Assembly (NCBI GenBank): GCA_024364735.1
Contig: JAGFNQ010002602.1
Coordinates: 139,480 to 203,479, forward strand
Direction: 5' to 3'
DNA: 64,000 nt
Source: Boesenbergia rotunda
Taxonomy: Eukaryota; Streptophyta; Magnoliopsida; Zingiberales; Zingiberaceae
Below, in pieces: positions 43,955 to 55,997 of the stretch; the stretch's first letter is position 1; each line of letters opens with the position of its first letter. Under the pieces are notes generated by a model that saw only the letters and a program-made list of their open reading frames with translations, was not told the DNA's origin and did no database searches. Made by a program: the position numbers and the translations under genes.

Positions 43955-45159
43955 CAATCTCCCCCTTTTTGTTGTTTGACAACCCGATTCTAAGTTTAGG
44001 TATTAGCAATTTATTGAATTCAAATTTCCATTATCGCAAGGGGATCAAAGTCCTCCCCCTACAATAATTTAATTTGTAACCTAAATTTAATCAACCATTC
44101 TCTCCCCCTTTGTCAAACATCGAAAAGGGTATGGTTATTAATTTTTAACATAACTCCCCCTTAAACAAGGGTCTCTCCACAAACCCAAAATAACAAAATG
44201 TAAATTTTTGAAGTGCATATGAGAGGCATATACATAAATGTATCATGTCAACACTGTATATGCATCATACGGCAATAAGTAACACAGCTTCATCAGACTG
44301 ATGATTAATACAAAAAAATTTCTGATTTATCTGTGGACCGATCCAATTTCAGAAAAATTTCAAAAACTCTGATACGTCCCAGATCAGACTGCATTAACAA
44401 TTGGATATTTCAGAAAAGTTTCTGAAACACGATTTGAATCTCAAAACAACTTTGTCTAAGCCATATGGTTCCAGGAACAAGTTTGTTTTGATAGCCAAAC
44501 CTCATTTTAACACTCGATACTTCAGAAAAATTTCTGTGAATCAAGAGTCCTTAAAAATTTCTAAGTAGATCTATATCCCCTTAGTATCAGGTTTGTATAA
44601 AAAACAATCGATGAACAAGTATGTTCTGTTCCTGGAATGATCAATATGTTCTTTGATCAAGGTACCCGGATAAAGAGTTTGATCGGTCACTGTGACCGAT
44701 CAGTAGGAGTAAGACCTTGATTTTTGGTTCTTCGATACATACACCTTGATCGGTCTGCTGACCGATCAGAAGGAGTCTTGATCGGTCTGCCTGACTGATC
44801 AGGAATAACCTGATCGGTCGGTGGACCGATCAGGTTTGGTTCAGTATTTTGATCAGATTTCAGAAACAAGATTTCTGAAACTGATATGTTTCAGAACCAG
44901 GTTTATTTCCTCTCTCAAACACTCTAAACCCTAATACAATCATATTTAATCCCTTTTGATCCTAAAAGAGTTGCATTAAACTGAAATTTATCCCTCACTA
45001 AGAGTCAAGAATCCTTATGGATTTAAAATGTTCAAAATAGTTTTGTATCAGCATGTTTCAAGTGTGATCATTAAGTTCCAAACATGTTTGATCCAACCAA
45101 TTTTGATAACCCATACATCTAAGTTTGTCTTAACCCAAAACAGATTTGTATCAAATCGA
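43955..45159 (-). other. Non-coding tail of Sirevirus derivative 2
   Basis: No gene. Same composition as 38274-39963: polypurine tracts, AAATTTCTGA dyads, GATCGGTC/GACCGATC dyads (44680-44840). Confidence 0.75.
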
Positions 45160-47383
45160 TGTTAGTAATATGAGAGAAGTGTCCTAAGGCAATCGCCTTA
45201 TAATTGTAATCATTTACTTTAATAAATGAATATTCACTATTTGAGTATACATGTTCATGTATTTGATTGAGATCTTAAACTCATTTACTGAATATCCGCA
45301 ATACAATTCACAGCATGAGAAAATTTGTGATGAATTCATAACTAGTGATTATCTCTACATGTGCAATTGTGAAGTATTGAAATTGTCCCTAGTCGATGAA
45401 TTGATAAATACGGACACTATCAATTCTGTTGAGACTAGCATGAGTTATTCTCTAATCAGCTGATTCTCACTGGCTGGTGACATTGGGATGTCCGGAGATA
45501 AACATGAATGCTAGTTAAGGGAACTAGTTCATTGGAGTGACTAGCTGTAAAACTTCATATGGTAATTTACATATAGATATGTCAATGAAGTTCTTACTGC
45601 AGCTTAAGTGCGATGTTCCTTTGACTTGCGGTGTTCAAGTCATCTTGGTCATGAAGACTTATACTTTGACATCTTAAGCAAGCATCTCCAAGGAGGTGTG
45701 GACCCAGGATAATTGGGTATAAGCCGAAGTGCCTGAAGATGTTTGAACAGCCTACAAAGGATTCACCACTCCTTGCTAGGGGATGTATACCCAAGGCCTA
45801 TCGTCCGATTATTACTCAAAGCCTCTGGCCAGAGCATCACATGATCTGAGTATGAATATCTCAGAAACGTGAGAGTAATTAGAATCCGTTGGACGAGAAA
45901 GACATTATTTGGGCTAGGTGTGACGTAGTGAGCCTAGTGGGGATTGACACACATAGACCGTGTCCAGAACTAAGTGGGTATAAGATGGTGAAGGGAATGA
46001 GGCACGACTCATTAAAGCTGCTGAAGGGTTTCAGAATTATTTCTGAGGTCAACCGTTGATCTTTCGATTAATTGGGGGTCATCATGATGTACTACTAGGT
46101 GCCACTCATGATCGTTCTATAATTGGTTGATTATAGACGGCCAACATAAATCGAAAGCCTATTTAGTCACACGCACTACAAGTAATCTGAGAGATTTAAA
46201 ACGAGTTGAAAATTGGATTTTCCGATCAAGAGAGATAAGGCGAATCTGAATTTATCAAAGACGCATCGGAAGCTTAAAATGACTAAGTCTTTTGAAGACT
46301 TAATGGACAAATTAAATGAGTTTAATTCGTGAGGAAGAGGCCTTGGTTTGGCCGGCCAAAGAGGGTCCCCACCATCTTTGGTTTGGCCGGCCACAATAAA
46401 AAAGGGAAACCAAATTGTTTGGTTTAAATTATAAAATAAATCAAGCGTGATTTGTTTTATAAAATTATGGATAAAGAAATTTATATAGAAATTTATTCTT
46501 TTTTATGGAAATTAAAATGAACTCTGGATTGGTTTATTTTATTTTATAAAATCAATTATGAATTGATTTTTCCATGATAAGAAAAATTTATATATTAAAT
46601 TTCTTGTAAAATTTTATTCCATAATAAAAGGGGAGACATGATTGTTTTTATTATAAATTAAGTTATAATAAAAACTTGGCATAGCGGAATAATTCATAGA
46701 AAAATTTATAAGATAAATTTCTTATGAAAAATTTATTTCGTTAAAAAGGAGACTTGACAATAAAGAGGCTACTATATAAAGGTGCATAGGCAAGACTTGG
46801 AAAGAAATTCAAGTGATCAAGGATTCTTGCCTAGCCTCCTTTCCTCTCCTTCTCTCCCTCTCCCTCCTCAAGTGGGCGCCGGCCCTAGAGGTTCTCCCTA
46901 GGGTTGCCGTGAGCCATCTCCACCAAGAAGGTGTCGAAGAAGAAGAAGAAGCGGATCGCGACTCCTTCCTCCCTCTCGGAATCTTGATTCCGTTTTTCCT
47001 TTTGGTGGTTAGTTTCCATCTCTCTCTCTTGATATTCTTATTGTGCCTTTGGAGAATCTAGTAGTTCTTGTCGGCACGAAACTCGTGGCTTTGCGAAGTC
47101 ATCCCGAAGAGAACTCGGCGTGGATGCGAATAGAGGCGGAGCTTCCAAGGGACGCTACGGTTGGATCTCGTCCCTTACTTCGAGTTACGCGAGGTATTAA
47201 GTAAATTAGTTTACTTTCTGCAAAATTTTAAATGTATGATCATGTCTCCACAACATAAGGTTGCATGCTAGATACGTGGTTAAAATAATTTGAGAAATTA
47301 TTTATGCTAAATCTTCCGCTGCACGTAATTAAATTTTAAAATTACGAACCTGTATCCATGTCAACATGCACCCGGTCCCAACA
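45160..47383 (+). mobile_element. Angela-like Ty1/copia solo LTR, copy 2
   Basis: 2224 bp, TGTTAGTAATATGAG to GGTCCCAACA, flanked by ATCGA on both sides (45155-45159, 47384-47388). It is the inverted counterpart of 3434-5918. TATATAAA at about 46772, followed by a CT-rich leader. No internal region; small ORFs inside are not genes. Confidence 0.92.
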
Positions 47384-47659
47384 ATCGAAGCATAGTATAA
47401 TGTCGACAGGAAACTACTTATACTCCTTTGATCACAATGAATTCATCATCATAAGAAAATTCACAAACATGTATCTATTTAATTTAGAGAGTTTCGGAAA
47501 ATTCAAATTATAGGTCACAAAAATATGAAGTTGTCTAAATTTTCTAAATGCAGGCAATTCCAAAGAAAAACCTAACTTAGACTTCTTGTTGTAGTGAATA
47601 ACAATTTATGTTCGATCAAGTGTTTGGAGCACACACTTATCAACAACCCATGTTGATAG

Positions 47660-48195
47660 ATGCTCTCTCTCAACCAATGCTATACAATTCGAAATATAGA
47701 GGTTTTAGGTACCCAAATTTTGGGACCTAATGAACCTTCAATGATTGACTTAGGCACTCATGCCTTAGTCATTTTCTTTTGAACTTTTTGAACCCTAGGA
47801 ACCTTTGATGATCTAACATGGGTTCTACACATTAATGAGACAAAACTAGGTTCTTTGGGTCGGTAACCTATACCGACCTTATTATAAACCACCTTTTGAG
47901 AGTTGAGGATCATGTCTAAGTTTTAGAGCAAGTTGAAAACTTCTCAAGAATATTCTTGAGTTTTTCAACTTCACTCCTCAAGGTCTTGTTTTCATCCTCA
48001 AGGAACTCACTATGCAAATCATTAATTACCTCATCCTTAGAGGTTTTCAATTTTTCTATTTCCAATTTTAATGATTTTACTTTGACCTTAGATTTCTTAA
48101 GCAAATTGGTTAAACATGCTATTGTTCTATAGCATTTATCTAACTCGGGAGAGATTACCTCTTCATCATTCGAAGATGATGAAGCCGCTGTTGAA
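47660..48195 (-). pseudogene. Sirevirus gag C-terminal piece, derivative 2
   Basis: The minus strand gives STAASSSSNDEEVISPELDK, CYRTIACLTNLLKKSKVKVK and EVEKLKNILEKFSTCSKT, nearly the same as 40570-40200 in derivative 1. The N-terminal Gag core is deleted; downstream only scattered KFGYLKP-like pieces remain. Confidence 0.82.
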
Positions 48196-48779
48196 GAGTC
48201 CGGATAGAATGGAACCTCCTTCTCGGTGGAGAAACCTCTCAACAGAATAGTCTCAATATGATATGAAATGAAGCACAGAGACACAAGAAAATCTTACAGA
48301 GCACAAGCAAGCAAAAGAAGAACGTTTACAGAGCATAAGTAACAACACAACACAACCTTGGCAAGAGCCTTCACTCAGCTCTTCCTTCTCACGGTGTCTG
48401 CTTGCCTTCGATCAGTTGTTATTCCTTCTATGCTTCGCTAGCCACCTCTTAAGCCTCGTTGATCATTGCCAGGCTTCGTCAGCTCTCACTGAACCACAGC
48501 CTGCCCCATGACCTTCACAGAGCGCCCAGTCCACTGAAGACCTCTTCAGCTGAGCCTTGGTCAGTTGCCAGCCACGCCAGAAGTCGTTGAAACATGCGAA
48601 GGGAAAACGGACAAACCTGACTAAAGCGAAAGTCGCCACTTGACCCTCCTTCTTGGTTTGAGTCATCCCTGTCTCACCTGCACACTTATCAGATGATTAG
48701 CAAAGCATATCAAAAGGAATCAGTAGTTTTCAGAAAGAAACCAGATCGAAATCAAACGTCTGACAACGATTCAAATTAA

Positions 48780-49220
48780 AGTTATCAGGCACTGATCGGT
48801 CACCAGACCGATCAGTGATGGCCCTGATCGATGAGGTCACCTCCTGATCGATCCAGTGACTCCCTGATCGGTCACACTGACCGATCAGGGATCTGGATCG
48901 GTCACTGTGACCGATCCACAGCTTACTCTCCAATTCCCACCAGCCAAAGGCCCTGATCGGTCACCTGACCGATCAGGTTGTGCCCTGATCGGTCTGGTGA
49001 CCGATCAGGTCACTCCCTGACCGATCAGGAGCCATTCTGTTCGGTCAGGGTGCGAATAGACCGATCCTGATAGGTCAAACAGACCGATCAGGTTTGTGTA
49101 CTAATCATTCTCCAGAACGATCAGAAGCCAAACAGAATGCTTCTGTTTTCTTCCTGATCGTTCACCAGACCGATCTGACTCCCTGGATCGGTCTGGATCG
49201 ATCTCCAGACCGATCCAGCT
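48780..49220. repeat. GATCGGTC/GACCGATC inverted-repeat array
   Basis: About ten dyads with spacers of 3-5 bases (ACCA, ACTGT and others) in the LTR of derivative 2; equivalents at 37295-37855 and 42275-42825. Confidence 0.9.
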
Positions 49221-49299
49221 CCGACCAATTCGACCCTATGTCCTGAGAACAGGCTCCCTAGCCTTCTCTGACTCATGCTCAGTCCCCCGGACCAAGACT

Positions 49300-49605
49300 C
49301 CGTGCCCAGCTTCACTCACCGGGGCTTCATTCAACCTAGCTTCACTCGCTAGGACATGGCTTCACTCACCAGGGTTTCAGTCACCTAGCTTCACTCGCTA
49401 GGACCCGGCTTCACTCACCGGGGTTTCGTCACCCGGCTTCACTCACCGAGATTTTCGTCACCCGGCTTCACTCACCAGGACCCGGCTTCACTCATCGGGA
49501 TTTCCATCACCTCGATTCACTCACCAGGACCCGGCTTCACTCACCGGGGTTTTCGTCACCTGGTTTCACTCACTAGGACCCGGCTCACTCACCGAGATTC
49601 GTGCC
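49300..49605. repeat. Second CTTCACTCA-spaced cassette array
   Basis: CCTAGC/GCTAGG, CCCGG/CCGGG and CCTGG-like arms around the same spacer as at 43455-43860, near the 5' side of the LTR. Confidence 0.88.
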
Positions 49606-49701
49606 CAATCCCCGACTAGGACTTATGCCGAATTTACTCACTCGCCTAAACTTAAATCGGTGTCAACACCGAAACAACAATCAGGTCAGACTGCATCAAC
49701 A

Positions 49702-49860
49702 ATGATATTGCCCACTTTGAGCCTAAGCCCTCATAGTTTTGCTCTTGGGCTCTCTTCAAAATATCTCGCATCAATGGATATATCTTTCCCTTATAAGCCT
49801 ATGATCTTTCTCATGTGTTTTCAATGTGGGACTATGTTTGAAACATTATACTTCTAATAA
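49702..49860 (+). mobile_element. Possible short copia/TRIM LTR fragment
   Basis: GATATTGCCCACTTTGAGCC, CTTATAAGCC and CAATGTGGGACTATGTTTG resemble short plant LTRs I recall (TGTGATATTGTCCACTTTG...). No termini could be fixed. Confidence 0.4.
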
Positions 49861-50379
49861 ATTATGGGGATTACTAACTTAGATATTGTAGCTAACTCAT
49901 GAGAAGGGTGGTTGTTGAGGGGGGAGCTTAGTAAGGTGATACAGAATTAACTTAGCAAAATTAAAACAAATATAAAACCAAGCATCTACAGTCGCTAAGA
50001 CAATTATTTACATGGTTTGATTGTCTCCATGACTCTTATTTGATAGCGTATATGCGTAGATATGTGTCACTCATGGAATGTCACTATTTTTCTCATTTCA
50101 GCCAATTATTAAAGGTTAAAAAACCACTTACTCTATGCAAGATTATAAGAACCATAAGAGAGACCTAGGAGAGTACCAAACCATACAAGAGGCTTTAAAG
50201 AATTTAATGTTGGATATGATTTTGCGAGGCGAAATCAAAGTACCATCGATCGATGAAAGTCATATTTGACTTCAAAATCGAAATCTACGTTTCACGTAGA
50301 TAAATCTAGACTATTAATTTGCTCAAAACCAATTACGGGTGAATGAGAAATTATGTGTTTAAAGTCGTGCTCAAAATAG
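49861..50379. other. Unassigned non-coding stretch
   Basis: No gene or clear element. A short dyad CTACGT/ACGTAG lies near 50281-50300. Confidence 0.5.
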
Positions 50380-51367
50380 TGTTAAGGAGAAAGATGGGGA
50401 TTAGTCCCACATCGCGCGAAAGCCAATGTTTCCTTATATGTGTTGCTGTGCTTTTGCAGTCAATACAAAAAGCACAGGTGCTCTCTACCCTTGGGCGAGC
50501 AGGTGCTCGCACCTGCGAGCCCGCCACCCGCCACGCGCGCACGCGCGCAATGGGCGCTTTGTTGGCGCACTTTGCACTTCGCGTCGTCGACACATGACTG
50601 TGCAGGGAGAGCGCTGACTGGGCTATTGACTGGGCAGACAGATGACGATCGTTGGATCGAAGATGGCAACAAGATCGCATGGGACGCGATCTGGATCATT
50701 GATACTGCAGGGTCACGATCAGACCATTAGCGAGGGGACTGATCTAGAGCGTCGGATTAAATGGAGTAATCTGACGGCTCAGATCAAAGATGGGATGAAG
50801 AGTTATAACTCTTCGAATCCAGCGGACGAGATTAGATTGAGTTAAAATCTCTTCGGATCTAACGAACCAGATTAAAAGCCATCTGAAGAGTTATAACTCT
50901 TCAGATCTAATGGCTGAGATCAGAACCCTTTAAAGGGTTATGAACTGATGGTTCGGATTAGTCCTCGCCAAGGGTCACTTGCCTCTTCACCTACTATATA
51001 AAGGATCCCTCCTTTGGAAATATTCATTCATTCAATCATTCGAAGCATTCAAGCATCTAAGCATTAGAGAGCTCATCTTCTGCATCGAGAGTCCGAAAAT
51101 CCTACGGAAAGGTTCGCCGGTCTCGAAATTTGAAGTGCTACTATTCCGAGACGACGTCGTTGTATCTTGGGAACGAATTGCTGCTATCCGTGAGCACCGT
51201 AGCGGAGCAATATCGTTTTACGGAGATAGTGTCCAACACTAGCCTCGACGTAAACAAATTCAGTTTGCTACCTCCCGGCAGCAACCTCCCGGAAGTTCCG
51301 ACGGTCGAGTAAAATCGACTAAGTCAAATACCGCGGAGATTACAAAAAGGTCACAGGATCGCCAACA
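50380..51367 (+). mobile_element. LTR with long perfect palindromes
   Basis: Starts TGTTAAGGAGAAAGATGGGG, has TATATAAAGG at about 50994 and probably ends GATCGCCAACA at 51367. No target duplication matched and no coding region follows. Three perfect palindromes lie 55-200 bases upstream of the TATA box. ORFs across 50343-50845 have no recognisable product. Confidence 0.65.
50797..50939 (+). promoter_or_regulatory. Perfect palindromes upstream of a TATA box
   Basis: 18 bp at 50797-50814 (GAAGAGTTA/TAACTCTTC), 26 bp at 50881-50906 (ATCTGAAGAGTTA/TAACTCTTCAGAT) and 16 bp at 50924-50939 (AACCCTTT/AAAGGGTT), all without mismatch. Confidence 0.9.
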
Positions 51368-52204
51368 TTTAACAAACTCTATTTTGTTAATTTTGAACCC
51401 AGCACTCAACTCCCTTTTTATAGCCTTCAACTCCTTTTTATTCTCCATTTGTTATGTAGTACTTAATTTGTCTATATCATTAGTCGCCTGCTTTATTTGA
51501 TCACCCCTACCCAAGATTGTCAATAACTACTTGAGTGAATTACCTTCATATATAGTAGCTCATAGGTTATTGATCATCGTGTCAGATCAACAACTCCTCC
51601 TTGCTTTTTGGTGGTAGAACCAGTCGAGTAACTACATATCAGTTGACTAAAAAAACATAAACATTTTGTTTTTGACTCCTCAACCTAAGTTGACTCCAAG
51701 TCGACTTAGCTCTTCATTTAACTGATTTAGTTCAAGTTGACCGGAACCCAACTTCAATTATCTTAATGATCAAGTTTCGCCCTTAGGTGGAGTTCTACCG
51801 TTATTCCATGCATACAAATCACTCAACTCTTATTACTAAGTAAAACCTATTTTTTACAGTTTGACTTCACCCAAAGGTTGTCTTTTATTAGACTTCTTAT
51901 TCCATGGATGTACTTGAACCCTCGGCTCGTCCACCTACTATGTTACATGGTTTGCTTATGTAGAATCCTTCATCCAGGTTGCCCCTTGTTGCTTTTCGTC
52001 CTACAGTTCGTCAATCATCTCATTCAATCTTTTTCGATCTCCATAGACCTCTAATCACTGAGATACCAAATGGTTGCACTATGTCATGCTTCATATCTGT
52101 TCTAACACCATCTTAGTACTTCCATATTGCGATCCCTTGTGGCTTCATATAACCTTCTCCAATCTCTCGGATCTTCATGCCACAAAGCATAACACTTCTT
52201 AGGA
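51368..52204. other. Unassigned stretch, probably decayed retroelement
   Basis: No open frame. On the minus strand TTTGGTATCTCAGTG near 52060 could be a decayed primer-binding site, which would make this the internal part of an element whose LTR lies at 52205-53016. Confidence 0.4.
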
Positions 52205-53016
52205 CTCGTGTGAGCCGGAGAGGGGGTTAGCATCGGTTACTTCTCATCTTGATCTTGTTCTCGTCATTTGAATGTGCGACGGAAATTCTGATTCAAACTT
52301 GACTCGACAAGCATAATACTGAAGTTTTACGTGGTATTTTCTTTCTTAAGGTGACTAGTCCAAAGGTTACTCCTAGTGATATCCTTCCACTATAACAATC
52401 TCCTTCTTGGACGTTTTTTAGAGGCGAAGAAGCCTCTTAAAAGCTTTGATTTTAAGAATATAACAATAAACGAGAATTTAATGAAAAATGAAATTGAAAA
52501 CGATTTTATGATCAAAACTTTACTTGATCTCTTGTTGCTTGGAATTGTTTTTTGTTGGTCCAGAAATGCATTAACACTTTGTCCAACTCTCCCTCCTAGG
52601 CCCCCCCCCCTCCCCAAAAAAAATAATAATAATAAATAAGGCATTGAGAAATCTCCACGAAACTTCCTTTTCTAGGGTTGAAATTGAGCAGAAATACGCT
52701 TACTAATCTATTGGTCTTACTCACCAATCAATTGTCACATTGGATTTGACCGTTCAAACTTACAAATGGCTCTTTTGACATGACCAATCAATTGATGAGT
52801 CACACCAATCGATTCCACAACGTTCTGTTTGTTGGCCACCTTTTGCTAATCGATTGTTTTAGGCCAATCATTCATCAATTAATTTGGGAACGCTCCATCC
52901 TTTCGAAATAAGTGGTCAATCGATTGCTCAAGTAGCAAATTCAGAATTTCGGATTTACGGTTTGTCAATCGATTGGTGGTGCACAACAATTGATTGTCAA
53001 TCCTAATTTCAACCTT
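52205..53016 (-). mobile_element. LTR fragment with CAATCGATTG-type repeats
   Basis: Layout like the copia A LTR (G-rich end at about 52215, TCCAAAGG and CAATCTCCTTCTTGG blocks). CAATCGATTG-type words run from about 52721 to 53000. It stops abruptly at an undetermined base at 53017. A C run and (AAT)n lie at 52600-52640. Confidence 0.55.
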
Positions 53017-53017
53017 N

Positions 53018-55798
53018 ACCCCAGAGGCACATGCTTACTCGAAAAACGGACAGCATCTCCCCTGTACAGCGGACAAGATGGGGTATAAATACATAACACA
53101 CCACCAATATAGCTCAGCCACAAGCGGCTGGCATCACAATAATAAGTAAAAGACACATCCACGTAGTTTATATCGAAACAAAATAAATGGATGGCTCAGC
53201 CATCATTGACATAAAAAAAGTCTACATACCAGTAATAACGACAAATCCAAACTGATACTTAACAAATAAAAATAACTACGGAAATAAATTAGACACTAAA
53301 TCAAATCAAACCAAACCAAACCGACACGGTGGGACTAAGGGACTGGTGACTGGATCCTCTCCTGGCTCCAAGAAAATGCAACTACTTGCTATCTGAAACA
53401 AAAAGAGAAAGTAGGGGTGGTGAGTCCGGGCGGACTCTGCGGGTATATGAGTAGACAATAAACATGACATAATAAAAAGTATAATAGGTAGAGAACCAAC
53501 AAAGTACAGTCCATAAGGAATATAGGAACACCTAAATATACATAACATATATAGAACAACATATTATAATTAAAAACTGATTAACAACTAAGTAGGTATA
53601 AAACAATGCAACAACAATAAAACCAAGATATCCATGCATGTCAATCAATGTGCAACAACAATAGCTCATATAAATGCAACAACCACAAGAAAATGCATAA
53701 ACGAAATACTTATGCATATGATGCAATGACATGTGTTACCCCTGATGCCAGTCAAGCCGCCAACACATCCCATCTGTGTGACCGAGTGGGTAGGGTTGTG
53801 ACAACTGTATACACTCCAACGAATACTACAGAAAGGTGTGGTTGAGTGGACAGGATGTTGGGGAGCCAACACTCCAAACCCCGATACATAGGGGGAGCTA
53901 TCAACAGCTACAGTATCCCTCGATAAACAACGGTGAGGGTGTCACTGCTTGCCTACAATTGCAACATGTGTTGCATAACAGGACAGTTGCTCACATTCTA
54001 ACAACTACCATGACAACAAGTGGTTGAGTAAACCGAGCAACTAAATGTCTAATGACGGCTTATCCATATGGAAGCCCAACAGTCGTTAGTATGCAACGTG
54101 CAGATATGATGCATGCTACAAGATGCACGAAAAACCGAAGAAACAACAATGCATCAAAAATCCAACAAGTCAATGATGCATCAATACAACCAACCAGAAA
54201 TCGAAAATCAACGATTATGCACCTACACTACTAGGTAGGATATTTCTAATGTCAAATAAACCTAATTGTGTTTAATGGACTTTTAAGTACTCGGGTACAA
54301 GCGGCACTTTACAGAACTAAAAACCAATAGGGGGGATGTACGGATACAAATTTTAAATACTCGAAGATTAACAAAGAATAAGTATCAACGGCGATGTTAA
54401 AATAGCAATCAACAAGGAATAAGGTCAAGCAATCTAGTAGACATAAAATAGCCATGCTTTAAGGTAAAAGAAACTACTCGAGTACAAAGGAGAAGTACTC
54501 GCCTTTTATTGAAGAACGTCTCCCAATAAACCTCTTCACGATCAACCATGCGAGTCCAACTTAAGGTCCTATATCAAGGACATAGTTTAGCTATTTATAT
54601 AAGTAATTAACATAGCTAACTAATTTTAACACATAATTAGTTTCACTCAATTTAATTTAAATCCTAATCCAAAACAAAGTATCCATATCTTTCTCCTTTA
54701 TTAGTTATCAGAGTTCTTTCTCAATAACTATTTAATGATTCTAAGGTTTACCTGATCACCACTAAGTCATTTCAGTTAATCAATAACTTAATTAAACCCC
54801 TCAACCATAACATATATGAACTTAGATAGAAAGGGCACCTAGTATAATTAACCCCCAACATAGTATGAGTCAATTAATACCATTGTGAATCATAAAAAGC
54901 CAAATCAAAATCTTTTAATTACCGATCCAACCCAAATGATCTCCTGATGGCAAACTAATCTATCAATGTATCATACAGTAACAACAAAATCCATTTTATA
55001 ACAGCATTGCTATCAAGAAAATAAAAATCTGAACAAAACCTATTCATGCTTCTGATCTAACCACAAATCATCACCAAAATTTCTTCCAAGGTAAACCCTA
55101 AGCAAGCAAATCTTACCCGTAGATGCCACACACATGGAACTTCTTCTCCCTTCCTACTCTGATCCGATGTGATCAACAAACACCCTCGAATCCAAGCAAG
55201 AATCTACCACAGATTCAACGATTACCAGAAGATTGGAAACAAGAAAGACCTAATAATCTCATATCCAAGGACCTACCTGATCGGGTTCAGAAGCGAAGTG
55301 CCCTAACACAACAAAATTGGAAACAATCGGAAAGAGAAGTGCCCTAACACCGACGCCGGAGTTGCGAGCCCTCTGTGATGGAATTTCGGCACCGTCTAGG
55401 AGGAAAAGAGACGATCGGCCAGAGGTGGAGAATTGCTCACTGTGTGCGGGCGGATGGTGCTCTGCTCGTGCGCCCCGAAGAAGAAGAAGGAGAAAGGAGA
55501 AGAAGTCGATGGAGGACGGCGCTCGCTCGCGGGGAATCGCTGCGGCAGCGGGTCAGAGGCGATCGGGAAAGGGCGGCGTCGGGGAAGCTTGCGGCGGCAG
55601 TTGCCGCAAGGGGTGAGGGGCGGAAACTAGGAATCGGGGGAAAACTGCTTCTCAGGAGGAAACTGTAGGGTTTATATTAAGTTTTGGCATTTTGTAAATA
55701 ACCCCTCCAATTTTCATTATTTACAACTAGGCCCTTAAATTTGAAAGGAGACCCTTTAAAATTTCGATTTTCAATAGTTGTCTAGTATCCGCTCAACA
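53018..55798 (-). mobile_element. Tekay-type LTR (solo or truncated)
   Basis: The minus strand has the same layout as the Tekay LTR at 16471-19893: a start with CGAAATTTTAAAGGG, TTAAGGGC-type words and a GC-rich leader (55360-55660), and near its 3' side GGACTCACC...TTTTTGTTTCAG. No coding domain. Boundaries are approximate; the left end is at the undetermined base. Arginine/glutamate-rich ORFs around 55317-55668 are not credible genes. Confidence 0.55.
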
Positions 55799-55997
55799 TT
55801 GGCTTGTCAGGACTTCATCACTCATACCAAGTATTCAGTCCTCCGTGATCCACTTGGACTTTTCTCTTGCTAACTTCCTGTTGGAATTTCTATAACCAAG
55901 TGTCTGGTCCTCCGCGACTCACTTGGACTTTTCTCTTACTAATTTTTGATTGAACTTCTGATCACTAAGTGTTCAATCAATCTTAACTCACTTAAAC

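Larger units (their letters stand above)
43454..49701 (-). mobile_element. Sirevirus derivative 2, with deleted gag start and nested solo LTR
   Basis: Minus strand: 3' LTR fragment 43454-43954, polypurine tract beside it, internal part 43955-48200 interrupted by the solo LTR 45160-47383, gag C-terminal piece 48195-47660, and LTR fragment about 48201-49701. The gag end is joined directly to LTR sequence at about 48200, so gag start, primer-binding site and LTR 3' end are deleted. LTR start is TGTTGATGCAGTCTGACC. Confidence 0.82.

Noticed and set aside
37295..49605. CRISPR-like arrays (regular repeats with spacers)
   Set aside because: Repeats are inverted, adjacent and inside plant LTRs. No unique spacers of constant length and no cas genes.
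50343..50845. Several overlapping ORFs on both strands
   Set aside because: They lie across the U3 of an LTR with palindromes; no domains.
55317..55668. Overlapping Arg/Glu-rich ORFs
   Set aside because: GC-rich LTR leader of a Tekay-type element; open in all three frames, with no recognisable domain.
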